From: Desulfobacterales bacterium
GTDB lineage: Bacteria; Desulfobacterota; Desulfobacteria; Desulfobacterales; Desulfobacteraceae
Length of the DNA: 13,417 bases
NCBI GenBank assembly: GCA_022361315.1
Contig: JAKSBB010000948.1
Coordinates: 1-13,417 of the forward strand
Direction of reading: 5' to 3'
Part shown: piece by piece, positions 6,021-13,251 of the stretch
How positions within the stretch are numbered: position 1 is the first letter of the stretch
Layout: each line of letters starts with the position of its first letter
Program-made: the position numbers and the translations under genes
Notes under the pieces: model-generated
Told to the model about the DNA's origin: nothing
Databases searched by the model: none
What the model saw: only the letters and a program-made list of their open reading frames with translations

Positions 6021-8732
6021 ATGACCAAATATATCTATGAATTCGGTCCTGAGAAAACCGATGGAGATGCAGGCCAGAAAAATCTTCTGGGCGGCAAAGG
6101 CGCTAACCTGGCAGAAATGGCCAAACTCGGCCTGCCCGTACCTCCGGGCTTTACCATATCCACCGAGTGCTGCAACCATTATTTTGATCTCAACGGCCGT
6201 TTTCCGGATACGCTGGAAGATGAAACCCTTGCCGCTATGGTTAATCTCGAAGCACAGATGGAGAAGGGGTTCGGTGATCCGGAAAATCCCCTTCTCGTTT
6301 CCTGCCGGTCCGGTGCCAGATCATCCATGCCGGGTATGATGGAAACCATCCTCAACGTGGGCCTTTGCACGGCAACGATTCCGGGTCTGATCAAAAAGAC
6401 CGGAAACGAGTGGTTTGTCTGGGATGCCTACCGCAGATTGATCATGATGTATTCCGACGTGGTTATGGAAAAAGCCGAGCAGGTCGAGCCCAAGGACGGC
6501 ATGGGTATCCGCCTGAATCTTGAGATGATGATGAACAACCTCAAGAACGACAAGGGATACGACCACGACACCGATATCTCCACCGAGGATATGAAGGGAT
6601 TGTGCGAACGTTTTAAAAAGAAGATCGCCGAAGACCTTGGCCAGGAGTTCCCCGATGATCCCAAAGCCCAGCTCATGGGTTCCATCGGGGCTGTTTTCAA
6701 AAGCTGGAACGGAAAACGGGCCGTCTCTTACCGCAGAATTGAGCATATCCCGGATAACTGGGGCACCGCTGTAAACGTACAGACCATGGTCTTCGGTAAC
6801 ATGGGCGATACCTCAGCCACCGGTGTGGCATTCACCAGGGACCCGGCCACCGGGGAAAACAAATTTTACGGAGAGTGGCTGGTCAATGCACAGGGCGAAG
6901 ATGTTGTGGCGGGTATCCGTACCCCAAATCCCCTGAACAACGACACCAAAAACAAACAGAACGAGCATCTGGACTCCCTTGAGGAATCCATGCCGGAGCT
7001 GTACAAACAATTGTTCGAGATCCGGAATCTTTTGGAATCCCACTACAGGGATATGCAGGATATCGAATTTACCATTCAGGAAGGCAGACTTTACATGCTC
7101 CAGTGCCGGGTGGGCAAGCGCACTGCAACAGCCGCCCTGAATATGGCCATGGATATGCTGGATGAAGGGATGATTGATGAGAAAACCATGGTCTGCCGTC
7201 TGGATCCCAAAATCCTGGATGACCTGCTTCATCCCGTTGTTGATCCGGCTGAGGAACAGGCTGCCGTAAAGGTGGCCGAAGGACTGCCCGCTGGCCCCGG
7301 CGGCGCATGGGGACAGATTGTATTCACCGCTGAGGACGCGGTGCGCTGGGCCAAATCCGACAAAAAGGTAATTCTGGTTCGTGAAGAGACCAATCCCGAA
7401 GATATCGAAGGGATGCGGGCTGCTGCTGCCATCCTTACCGCCAGAGGGGGGATGACCTCCCACGCCGCCCTGGTTGCCAGGGGCTGGGGGAAATGCTGCA
7501 TTGTGGGTGCTGGTGCGCTTAAAATCGACTTCGATACCAAGGAATTGCGGGTGGGCACCCGGGTCTTTAAAGAGGGAGATTTCTTCACCCTCAACGGAAC
7601 CAAGGGTGTTGTCTACGACGGCCGGTTAAAGATGAAGGATGCCTCTGAAAACCCCAAATTTCAGAAGTTTATGGCCATTGCGGACAAATACAGAACCATG
7701 AAGGTCAGAACCAATGCGGACACCCCGGAAGATGCCCAGACAGCGCTGGATTTCGGCGCCCAGGGTATCGGCCTGTTCAGAACCGAGCACATGTTCTACG
7801 GCACCGACTCCGACCGCCCCCTCTTTCTGCTCAGAAAGATGATTTTGAGCAAAACCGTTGAGGAACGCCGTACCGCACTTGATGAACTCTTTCCATTCGT
7901 CAAGCAGGAGATCAGCAATACCCTTTCCGTCATGGATAACCTGCCGGTGACCATGCGGCTCCTGGATCCTCCCCTTCACGAATTTGTTCCCCAGGCCGTG
8001 GAAAATCAGCAGGAAATTGCCGATGCCCTGAGGATCGATCTGGAGGAAGTTGAAAAGAGAAGCGAAGTACTCAAAGAATCCAACCCCATGATCGGACACC
8101 GGGGTGTGCGCCTGGGTATTACCTATCCGGAGATCACCCGGATGCAGATTACTGCGATTTTCGAAGCCAGTGCGGAACTGATCCAGGCGGGTAAGAATCC
8201 CCTGCCGGAAATTATGGTCCCGGTTACCTGTAATGAAAAGGAGCTTGAGTTTACCCGGAATATCGTCACCGAGTGTTACGGGGCAGCCCTGGAAAAATAC
8301 CAGATGGAATCTCTGCCATACCAATACGGAACCATGATCGAAATTCCCCGGGCCGCACTCATCGCAGATAAGATGGCCGACTATGCCCAGTTTTTCTCTT
8401 TTGGTACCAACGACCTGACCCAGATGACCTTCGGCTTTTCACGGGATGATATCGGTTCCTTTATGAACGACTATATCGACAACGCCATCCTCAATTCAGA
8501 TCCCTTTGAAACCCTGGACCAGGAAGCCGTCGGCAGCCTCATCACCACAGCAGTCGAAGGCGGCCGCAAGACCCGACCCGACATCAAGCTGGGTATCTGT
8601 GGTGAGCACGGCGGTGATCCCGCCTCTGTGGTCTTCTGCCACAAGGCCGGCCTGACCTATGTCTCCTGCTCTCCTTACCGGGTACCCATTGCCCGGCTGG
8701 CAGCAGCCCAGGCCGCCATTATGAATCCTTAA
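6021..8732 (+). CDS. ppdK: Pyruvate, phosphate dikinase
   Basis: A 903-residue cytoplasmic enzyme that interconverts pyruvate + ATP + Pi and phosphoenolpyruvate + AMP + PPi, feeding gluconeogenesis or acting in a PPi-dependent glycolysis. The N-terminal ATP-grasp domain starts with the typical GGKGANLAEMAKLGLPVPPGF and SCRSGARSSMPGMMET. The swivelling phosphohistidine domain has GGMTSHAALVARGWGKCC, in which His481 is the catalytic phosphocarrier and Thr479 the regulatory phosphorylation site. The C-terminal PEP/pyruvate barrel has GLFRTEHMF (Arg587), SFGTNDLTQMTFGFSRDD and GICGEHGGD (catalytic Cys860). Length is close to the usual 870-900. ATG at 6021 has GAGG five bases upstream. It appears monocistronic, followed by a strong terminator. 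A DUF299 protein that would phosphorylate Thr479 is encoded at 11514-12365. Confidence 0.98.
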   Translation: MTKYIYEFGPEKTDGDAGQKNLLGGKGANLAEMAKLGLPVPPGFTISTECCNHYFDLNGRFPDTLEDETLAAMVNLEAQMEKGFGDPENPLLVSCRSGARSSMPGMMETILNVGLCTATIPGLIKKTGNEWFVWDAYRRLIMMYSDVVMEKAEQVEPKDGMGIRLNLEMMMNNLKNDKGYDHDTDISTEDMKGLCERFKKKIAEDLGQEFPDDPKAQLMGSIGAVFKSWNGKRAVSYRRIEHIPDNWGTAVNVQTMVFGNMGDTSATGVAFTRDPATGENKFYGEWLVNAQGEDVVAGIRTPNPLNNDTKNKQNEHLDSLEESMPELYKQLFEIRNLLESHYRDMQDIEFTIQEGRLYMLQCRVGKRTATAALNMAMDMLDEGMIDEKTMVCRLDPKILDDLLHPVVDPAEEQAAVKVAEGLPAGPGGAWGQIVFTAEDAVRWAKSDKKVILVREETNPEDIEGMRAAAAILTARGGMTSHAALVARGWGKCCIVGAGALKIDFDTKELRVGTRVFKEGDFFTLNGTKGVVYDGRLKMKDASENPKFQKFMAIADKYRTMKVRTNADTPEDAQTALDFGAQGIGLFRTEHMFYGTDSDRPLFLLRKMILSKTVEERRTALDELFPFVKQEISNTLSVMDNLPVTMRLLDPPLHEFVPQAVENQQEIADALRIDLEEVEKRSEVLKESNPMIGHRGVRLGITYPEITRMQITAIFEASAELIQAGKNPLPEIMVPVTCNEKELEFTRNIVTECYGAALEKYQMESLPYQYGTMIEIPRAALIADKMADYAQFFSFGTNDLTQMTFGFSRDDIGSFMNDYIDNAILNSDPFETLDQEAVGSLITTAVEGGRKTRPDIKLGICGEHGGDPASVVFCHKAGLTYVSCSPYRVPIARLAAAQAAIMNP

Positions 8733-8766
8733 ACCTACCGTCCGTTTACGGTCGCTTTAAATTATA

Positions 8767-8810
8767 AAACCGCCTGACCCGGTTACCCGGATCAGGCGGT
8801 TTCTGTTTTT
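8767..8810 (+). terminator. Rho-independent terminator after ppdK, probably bidirectional
   Basis: AAACCGCCTGA (8767-8777) pairs perfectly with TCAGGCGGTTT (8792-8802); CCGG/CCGG inside (8779-8782, 8787-8790) extends the stem past one mismatch. TTTCTGTTTTT follows on the plus strand. On the minus strand the hairpin is followed by TTTTATAATTT, so it can also end transcription of the convergent gene at 8830-9267. Confidence 0.9.
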
Positions 8811-8829
8811 GTTAAGTTACTGCTGTATT

Positions 8830-9267
8830 TTAATCCAGATCCACCCAGTAGCGGCTCCAGGGGCATCGTTCCATGTATGGATACCGGATCAGCTCCGTAG
8901 CCAGAATGGAGAACCTCTTTTTTCTGATGGTATAGTAGGAAACGATTTCCTTGCCCGCCACCTGTGTCACACCCACAGCCGTGTAAAGCGTATGGTAGGT
9001 ATCTCCGGCAAAACACTGCACTGCCCCTGTTAATATCTTAATTCCGGATTCATTGCGGATACCGTGGAGATTAACCATGGTGATTTTGAATGCCTTGCCT
9101 TTAAAGTGGTCCATGGCATCGGTGCGGGTAAGCTCGCATTTTATGAAATTTCTAAAACTGGCCTCATACCGATCATAGGCCTCATCCTGGGTAAACCCAG
9201 GTGTCGCCAGAAGTAAAACTGCCAGAATTGTGGATACCAGAAATGTGAATTTAAGATAAGTTCGCAT
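8830..9267 (-). CDS. Small secreted protein, unknown function
   Basis: A 145-residue protein that I do not recognise. Residues 1-26 look like a Sec signal peptide: MRTYLK as positive start, then a hydrophobic FTFLVSTILAVLLLA, with cleavage probably shortly before DEAYDRYE. The mature part of about 120 residues holds three cysteines (Cys44, Cys85, Cys135), two of which could form a periplasmic disulfide. It has a mixed alpha/beta look and no obvious catalytic motif or lipobox. The ATG is preceded by AGGAG on the minus strand, overlapping the stop of the upstream receiver-like gene six bases away, so the two are almost certainly co-transcribed. It ends 20 bases or so from the shared terminator. 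It is likely periplasmic; its role may be tied to the receiver-like protein. Confidence 0.75.
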   Translation of the reverse strand: MRTYLKFTFLVSTILAVLLLATPGFTQDEAYDRYEASFRNFIKCELTRTDAMDHFKGKAFKITMVNLHGIRNESGIKILTGAVQCFAGDTYHTLYTAVGVTQVAGKEIVSYYTIRKKRFSILATELIRYPYMERCPWSRYWVDLD

Positions 9268-9273
9268 GGTCTC

Positions 9274-10137
9274 CTAACCGTTTACAGGCCTGCCGTTATT
9301 CATGGGCGCCGCACCGCCACCCTTTTGCATGACTCCCCCAGAAGGCTGTTTGACCATTTCCTTGATCGTGTTCTGAAGGTTATCCAGCACCACGGGGGTA
9401 ATCGTGACAGTACCTGCACCTGAAAACTTCGAGATGAATTTATCCTTGGTTTTCGGTTTGTTGTAACCGGTTTCCACGAGAATGGGAATCTGATGATCGA
9501 TTTTCAGCAGATCCGTGATGAACTGCTCGGCAGGCATCCCCGGCACCTGGTGGTTGGTGATGATCATTTTAAATTTTTCAGGCTGGTTTTTAAAGATATG
9601 CAGGGCCTGCTGCCCGTCTCTGGATACCATGGCCGTATATCCCATGCGATTGATGACCGAAGTGATCAACCGGCTCCGCTTGGTGTTCGTATCCAGCACC
9701 ATGATATGGCTGTCGCCGTGGAGCATTCGTGCTGACTTTGCCGTGCCGGTGGCCTTTTTCTTCTTGCCCAATTCACCGGGTGCCCATTTTTCCCCGCTGA
9801 AAGGATGGACGTTGTTGACATTGATCTCGAAGGCTTTTGATGCGATGAACAGGTCATTTTCATTCTCAGGCACCTGTACCATGAAACTTTTGTCCTGGGC
9901 AATATATTGCCGCAGCCAGCTGCGGTATTCCAGGTCATCTCCGGTGAGTATCAGCAGCTTGGGTCCGGCATCGGAGGTCACCTGAATGGAATGGTAAATC
10001 ATGGGGGTATGTGAATAGGGCTGTTGGGTTTCTTTGTAGTGCTCATCAACAAATTCAACAATAAAATCCCTGGCAGAGGCCGGCACTGCAGCCACGATCA
10101 TGAAAAATATGAATATGCGTATAAGAATTTGATTCAT
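9274..10137 (-). CDS. Exported protein with a degenerate response-regulator receiver domain
   Basis: From the ATG at 10137 this is 287 residues. Residues 1-22 (MNQILIRIFIFFMIVAAVPA plus SA) form a signal peptide with an ASA cleavage site before RDFIVEF. An in-frame ATG at 10188 would add 17 polar residues in front and is less likely; neither start has a clear ribosome site. Residues about 23-120 are an unrecognised domain, then a lysine-rich linker. Residues about 144-264 follow the receiver fold: HIMVLDTN (acidic pocket reduced to one Asp), MGYTAMVSRDGQQALHIF, MIITNHQVPGMP with Asn195 where the phospho-accepting Asp belongs, PILVETG with the conserved Thr223, and TITP where Lys-Pro is usual. 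The tail (about 265-287) is Gly/Pro/Asn-rich. It therefore cannot be a normal phosphorylated response regulator. It lies in a run with the genes at 10266-10667 and 8830-9267. Confidence 0.78.
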   Translation of the reverse strand: MNQILIRIFIFFMIVAAVPASARDFIVEFVDEHYKETQQPYSHTPMIYHSIQVTSDAGPKLLILTGDDLEYRSWLRQYIAQDKSFMVQVPENENDLFIASKAFEINVNNVHPFSGEKWAPGELGKKKKATGTAKSARMLHGDSHIMVLDTNTKRSRLITSVINRMGYTAMVSRDGQQALHIFKNQPEKFKMIITNHQVPGMPAEQFITDLLKIDHQIPILVETGYNKPKTKDKFISKFSGAGTVTITPVVLDNLQNTIKEMVKQPSGGVMQKGGGAAPMNNGRPVNG

Positions 10138-10265
10138 AAGTTTTATTGCCAGTCTCTCAATTTCCGTTCCTCTATTGTCCGACCACATCGTTTAAACAGG
10201 TATCGGCAGATCTCCGGATTACCTTGACTGTCCCCGTAAAAAACATCCGGGAACACCCCGTTCCA

Positions 10266-10667
10266 TTATCTTAGAAACAAAAACCATGAGAGGATAAATA
10301 AAAAGACATAAAGTCCGCCGAGAATGATAATCGGCACCTTATGATCGGTCTTTCGCCTGGCCCGGACCATGGCAAGCCCCAGGCCTGCCAGACAGGCCGT
10401 CAGCCCTATCCCCACCACATACACCAGGTAGCGCAGGAAAACCGTGTCCCACTCCGTACGAAGGTTAAGCCGGTAAAAGCGGTCAAAAAGGGTCTCAAAT
10501 TCCGGCTGTGCCCGGTGAAACACCAGAAGTGTGACAAACAAAATTGCCCAAGCCACATAGTTAATCCAGATAAAGGCACGTGCCAAAACATCCTTTGATT
10601 TTCGCCGGTCTACAAATGGGGGTTTATTGGCGATCTTCAAATCCTCCTTTTTTCTGTTTACATCCAA
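10266..10667 (-). CDS. Three-helix inner-membrane protein, unknown function
   Basis: A 133-residue protein with a basic, hydrophilic N-terminus (about 1-28) and three hydrophobic segments (about 30-50, 77-101 and 111-132). The positive-inside rule puts the N-terminus and the short RARRKTDHK loop in the cytoplasm and the loop with FETLFDRFYRLNLRTEW outside. I recognise no family. The start is uncertain: the longest frame begins with a TTG at 10667 without a ribosome site, while a second TTG at 10640 lies only two bases after a strong GGAGG. It is divergent from cheR. The receiver-like gene begins 128 bases downstream on the same strand, and the gap has no convincing terminator, so co-transcription is possible but unproven. 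Confidence 0.65.
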   Translation of the reverse strand: MDVNRKKEDLKIANKPPFVDRRKSKDVLARAFIWINYVAWAILFVTLLVFHRAQPEFETLFDRFYRLNLRTEWDTVFLRYLVYVVGIGLTACLAGLGLAMVRARRKTDHKVPIIILGGLYVFLFILSWFLFLR

Positions 10668-10686
10668 TTTGGCTTTATATTATTAT
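10657..10686 (+). promoter_or_regulatory. Possible promoter of cheR
   Basis: TTTACA (10657-10662) and TATTAT (10681-10686) are separated by 18 bases, each a good match to the sigma70 boxes. Transcription would then begin about at the cheR ATG (10693), which has no ribosome site in front of it. An overlapping TATTAT at 10678-10683 would give a 15-base spacer. Confidence 0.3.
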
Positions 10687-10692
10687 TCCGCC

Positions 10693-11490
10693 ATGAATTC
10701 CATAGTTCTCTCCAAAAAGCAGTTCTACGAACTCAAAGAGATGGTATATCGTATCTCCGGCATCAACCTTCACGAAGGTAAGCTGGAGCTGCTGAAATCA
10801 AAGATTGCCAAGCGGATGCGGGTAACCAAAAAAGATTTTACTGCCTACCTTGAGTACCTGAAGACCAGTGAAACCGAAGTGGTTGAATTTATCGATACCG
10901 TGACAACCAACCATTCTTTTTTTTTCCGGGAGAACCGGAGCATTGCCTATTTCATTGATCAACTGGCGGCCCGGCCCGACGCCGGACGGAAGACATTCCA
11001 GATCTGGTGCGCCGCCTGTTCAACCGGTGATGAGCCGTATACCATAGCGGTTCAAATGGCAGCCAGAAACCTCAAGTTCAACATATTGGCCACGGATATT
11101 TCCCACACTGTGCTGGCTACTGCCCTTAGGGGTATCTACCGCAACGACAAGCTGAAAAACGTTCCCCTGCCCATTCTCCACCAATACTTTCAAAAAGGGT
11201 CAGGCAAATACAACGGCTTTGTGAAGATAAAAAAGGAAATCGCCTCCCATATCAAGTTCGAGCGGTTTAACCTGATTACCGATCCCCCGCCGTCGGACCG
11301 GTTTGATGCCATTTCCTGCAGAAACGTAATGATCTATTTTGATCTTCCCACAAGTGAAGGCGTGGTCAACAAATTGTACCAGTGTGTCCAGCCCCAGGGA
11401 TATTTTGCCATCGGAAATGCCGAAAGCCTTATGAATCTGGACCACCGGTTCAAATCCATTCCCAAGATCCCCAGTCTCTATACGAAATAG
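10693..11490 (+). CDS. CheR-type protein-glutamate O-methyltransferase
   Basis: A 265-residue SAM-dependent methyltransferase of the CheR family, which methylates glutamates on chemoreceptor signalling domains in the cytoplasm. The N-terminal helical domain includes ISGINL, the KSKIAKRMR stretch and TTNHSFFFRE (71-80), the counterpart of the usual TTN..FFRE. The catalytic domain has IWCAACSTGDEPYTIA (104-119) for SAM binding, ILATDIS, a RGIY motif and FDAISCRNVMIYFD (194-207). The ATG at 10693 is chosen because the protein then starts like other CheRs and has a normal length; a TTG at 10627 would add 22 implausible residues and overlap the divergent gene. No receptor, CheA, CheW or CheB gene is visible nearby, so it is an orphan here and its target is unknown. 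Confidence 0.92.
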   Translation: MNSIVLSKKQFYELKEMVYRISGINLHEGKLELLKSKIAKRMRVTKKDFTAYLEYLKTSETEVVEFIDTVTTNHSFFFRENRSIAYFIDQLAARPDAGRKTFQIWCAACSTGDEPYTIAVQMAARNLKFNILATDISHTVLATALRGIYRNDKLKNVPLPILHQYFQKGSGKYNGFVKIKKEIASHIKFERFNLITDPPPSDRFDAISCRNVMIYFDLPTSEGVVNKLYQCVQPQGYFAIGNAESLMNLDHRFKSIPKIPSLYTK

Positions 11491-11513
11491 AACGGTAATA
11501 CCCAAAAAACGGA

Positions 11514-12365
11514 TTACTCTGTAATGTGGGCGTCGGCCTTGAACCGCCGGGTAATCATCTCGGCAATTTCTTCAGCCGAGGTCTCAATCGGTTTGTTGCT
11601 GACGTTGATCATGGAAAACCCCTTGGTGATATAGTACCTCTGCGCGTTCCGGATCTCTTCCTCCACCTCATTCCTGCCGGAATAGGCATAAATATCGTTG
11701 GCGCCAAGGCTTTCCTGGCGAAGCTTTCTGTGGGACAACAATTGCTCAGGATTGATATTCAAGGCAATGACACGTCGGCGGTCCACAAGGTCCAGGGTGT
11801 CGGGCATGGGTACCCCCGGCACATAGGGGATATTGGCCACCTTCCACCCCTGAACCCCCATGTACATGGACAGCGGTGTTTTTCCGGCCCGTGACAGCCC
11901 AACCAAAACAATTTCCGCATCTGTGAGTGAATCCGGATTCAAGCCGTCGTCATGGGCCAGGGCAAAATCTATGGCAGACACCTGTCTGAGATCCACCTGA
12001 TGTATCTCCCGATACAACCCCGGTGTTTCCAGAGGTGGTTTGTGGAGAAAGGCCTGAATCTTGGAAAGAATGGGTCCCATCATGTCGATGGTCACAATCT
12101 GATTCTCAATCCCCTTACGGGTCAGATACCTTCTCAGCTCGGAATTCACAAGGGTATGGACGATGAGGCTTTCGATATCCTTTACTTTAGCGATGAGCTC
12201 ATCCACCTGGCTTTCCGTTCTCACATGGGGCACCTTGACCACTGTGATTTGCGAATCCGGAAACTGGACCAATGTGGATTCCACCAGGTGAAAGGCGTTG
12301 ATCCCCTGTCCGCAGGAGGCAATGTAGATCATCTGAAATTTATTGGAAGCGATTTCTTCTAACAT
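11514..12365 (-). CDS. DUF299 kinase/pyrophosphorylase, likely PPDK regulatory protein
   Basis: A 283-residue member of the PpsR/PDRP family (DUF299), bifunctional enzymes that inactivate pyruvate phosphate dikinase or PEP synthase by ADP-dependent threonine phosphorylation and reactivate it by Pi-dependent phosphorolysis. Visible: AIDFALAHDDG (about 131-141), P-loop GLSRAGKTPLSMYM (156-169), KVANIPYVPG, and a later LNINPEQLLSHRKLR. The N-terminal motif, usually SDGTxxTAE, reads ASCGQGINAF here, so the conserved Asp and Glu are replaced. ATG at 12365 has AAAGGG seven bases upstream. With ppdK (6021-8732) encoded 2.8 kb away and carrying the target Thr479-Ser-His481, PPDK is the natural substrate; I see no PEP synthase gene. 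It is convergent with cheR and divergent from the repeat protein. Confidence 0.9.
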   Translation of the reverse strand: MLEEIASNKFQMIYIASCGQGINAFHLVESTLVQFPDSQITVVKVPHVRTESQVDELIAKVKDIESLIVHTLVNSELRRYLTRKGIENQIVTIDMMGPILSKIQAFLHKPPLETPGLYREIHQVDLRQVSAIDFALAHDDGLNPDSLTDAEIVLVGLSRAGKTPLSMYMGVQGWKVANIPYVPGVPMPDTLDLVDRRRVIALNINPEQLLSHRKLRQESLGANDIYAYSGRNEVEEEIRNAQRYYITKGFSMINVSNKPIETSAEEIAEMITRRFKADAHITE

Positions 12366-12504
12366 GAATCAGCCCTTTCTCAAGCGTTACCATTCCGGGA
12401 GAATACGGGTTCACCCTTTATTACCCGGCTAAATTAAGTTATAAAGTTCCTATTACAGCAATTCGCAATCCCGAAGTCAATACAGATACAGTCGGAGAAC
12501 ACAT

Positions 12505-12939
12505 ATGGCACACCAGGACAGGGGAAACTACGCAGGCAAGCATCCGGAAAAAACCATTGATCCAGCCCTGAGGGAACGGATTGAAAAATCTGTCCGGGAC
12601 GGCCGCCTTGACTGCGCCGATGCCCACAGGGCAGCCGTGGACTGCAATGTAAGACCATACGAAATCGGTATCCAGGCCGATCTTCTGGAACTTCGTATTT
12701 CAACCTGCCAGCTCGGCCTTTTCGGCCATTCGCCAAACCAGAAAAAGAACTTCGATCCAAGTATTGTCATATCTGATGCTGTACGGAATGCCGTTCTCAG
12801 GGCACAGACTGACGGCGTCATCTCCTGCCGCAATGCCTGGGAACTTGCAGGTGACCTTACCTTGTCCCGTCCGGACATGGGCTCCATCTGCGAGAAAATG
12901 GAGATACGGATAAAACCCTGCCAGCTCGGCACTTTTTAA
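12505..12939 (+). CDS. Two-repeat cysteine protein with CQLGxF motifs, unknown function
   Basis: A 144-residue soluble protein made of two copies of one domain. Copy 1 (about 19-73) and copy 2 (about 84-144) align without gaps over 42 positions (32-73 with 103-144) at 15 identities, including DG, Cys37/Cys108, Gly55/Gly126, E-x-RI and the terminal CQLGxF (Cys68/Cys139). The spacing between the two shared cysteines is 31 residues in both. The predicted helices before the CQLG motif have a helix-turn-helix-like rhythm, so nucleic-acid binding is possible, and the paired cysteines could bind a metal. I have a vague memory of similar CQLGLFG domains in other anaerobes but cannot name the function. 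ATG follows GGAG (12494-12497) at seven bases. The DUF503 gene follows 12 bases after its stop. Confidence 0.8.
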   Translation: MAHQDRGNYAGKHPEKTIDPALRERIEKSVRDGRLDCADAHRAAVDCNVRPYEIGIQADLLELRISTCQLGLFGHSPNQKKNFDPSIVISDAVRNAVLRAQTDGVISCRNAWELAGDLTLSRPDMGSICEKMEIRIKPCQLGTF

Positions 12940-12951
12940 GGAGACTCGCCC

Positions 12952-13239
12952 ATGGTCGTCGGAACCGGCGTGATCAAGCTGAAGCTTTTCGGCGTCGCCT
13001 CGCTGAAAGCCAAACGGAAAATTGTGAAGTCCATGATTTCACGTCTGGCTAACCGGTTTAATATTTCCATTGCAGAAACCGGTCTCAACGACAGCCTGGA
13101 CTGGGCTGAAATCGGATTTGCCATGGCGGGCAATGATGGCAGGGTGATGAATTCAAAAATAGATAAAGTGTTCAACGCTGCCGAGGACATGGGACTTGCC
13201 ATGATTGCAGATACAACCATGGAAATTATTCATTTATAG
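12952..13239 (+). CDS. DUF503 (YlxP-like) family protein
   Basis: A 95-residue protein of the DUF503 family. Hallmarks: the N-terminal MVVGTGVIKLKLFGVASLK, the KAKRKIVKSMISRLANRFNI stretch, the ISIAETG strand, and a C-terminal helix with a final hydrophobic strand (TTMEIIHL). Length is typical. In many bacteria the homologue (YlxP) lies between infB and rbfA in the nusA operon and is suspected to aid ribosome maturation, but its molecular role is not established. Here it follows the two-repeat cysteine protein instead; its AAGGAG ribosome site (12938-12943) overlaps that gene's TAA, so the two are coupled. It ends 12 bases before a convergent truncated gene. Confidence 0.88.
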   Translation: MVVGTGVIKLKLFGVASLKAKRKIVKSMISRLANRFNISIAETGLNDSLDWAEIGFAMAGNDGRVMNSKIDKVFNAAEDMGLAMIADTTMEIIHL

Positions 13240-13251
13240 CAGGAAATTGTC

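Noticed and set aside
7626..8324. A 232-codon open frame on the minus strand, opposite ppdK
   Set aside because: It is antisense to the conserved PEP-binding part of PPDK and shows no domain; it is a shadow frame, like the other long antisense frames in ppdK.
10138..10188. N-terminal extension of the receiver-like protein from ATG 10188
   Set aside because: It would place 17 polar, charged residues before the signal peptide; the ATG at 10137 gives a standard signal peptide. It cannot be fully excluded because neither start has a clear ribosome site.
10250..10264. GGAAC/GTTCC hairpin after the three-helix membrane protein gene
   Set aside because: The stem is only 5 bp and the T-run on the minus strand begins seven bases later, so it is not a convincing terminator.
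10627..10692. N-terminal extension of CheR from a TTG start
   Set aside because: The added 22 residues are Phe/Ser/Tyr-rich with no family similarity, overlap the divergent gene's start region and would include the likely promoter.
11495..11517. GTAAT...ATTAC inverted repeat between convergent cheR and the DUF299 gene
   Set aside because: The stem is AT-rich with a bulge and is not followed by a T-run on either strand; it may slow polymerase but cannot be called a terminator.
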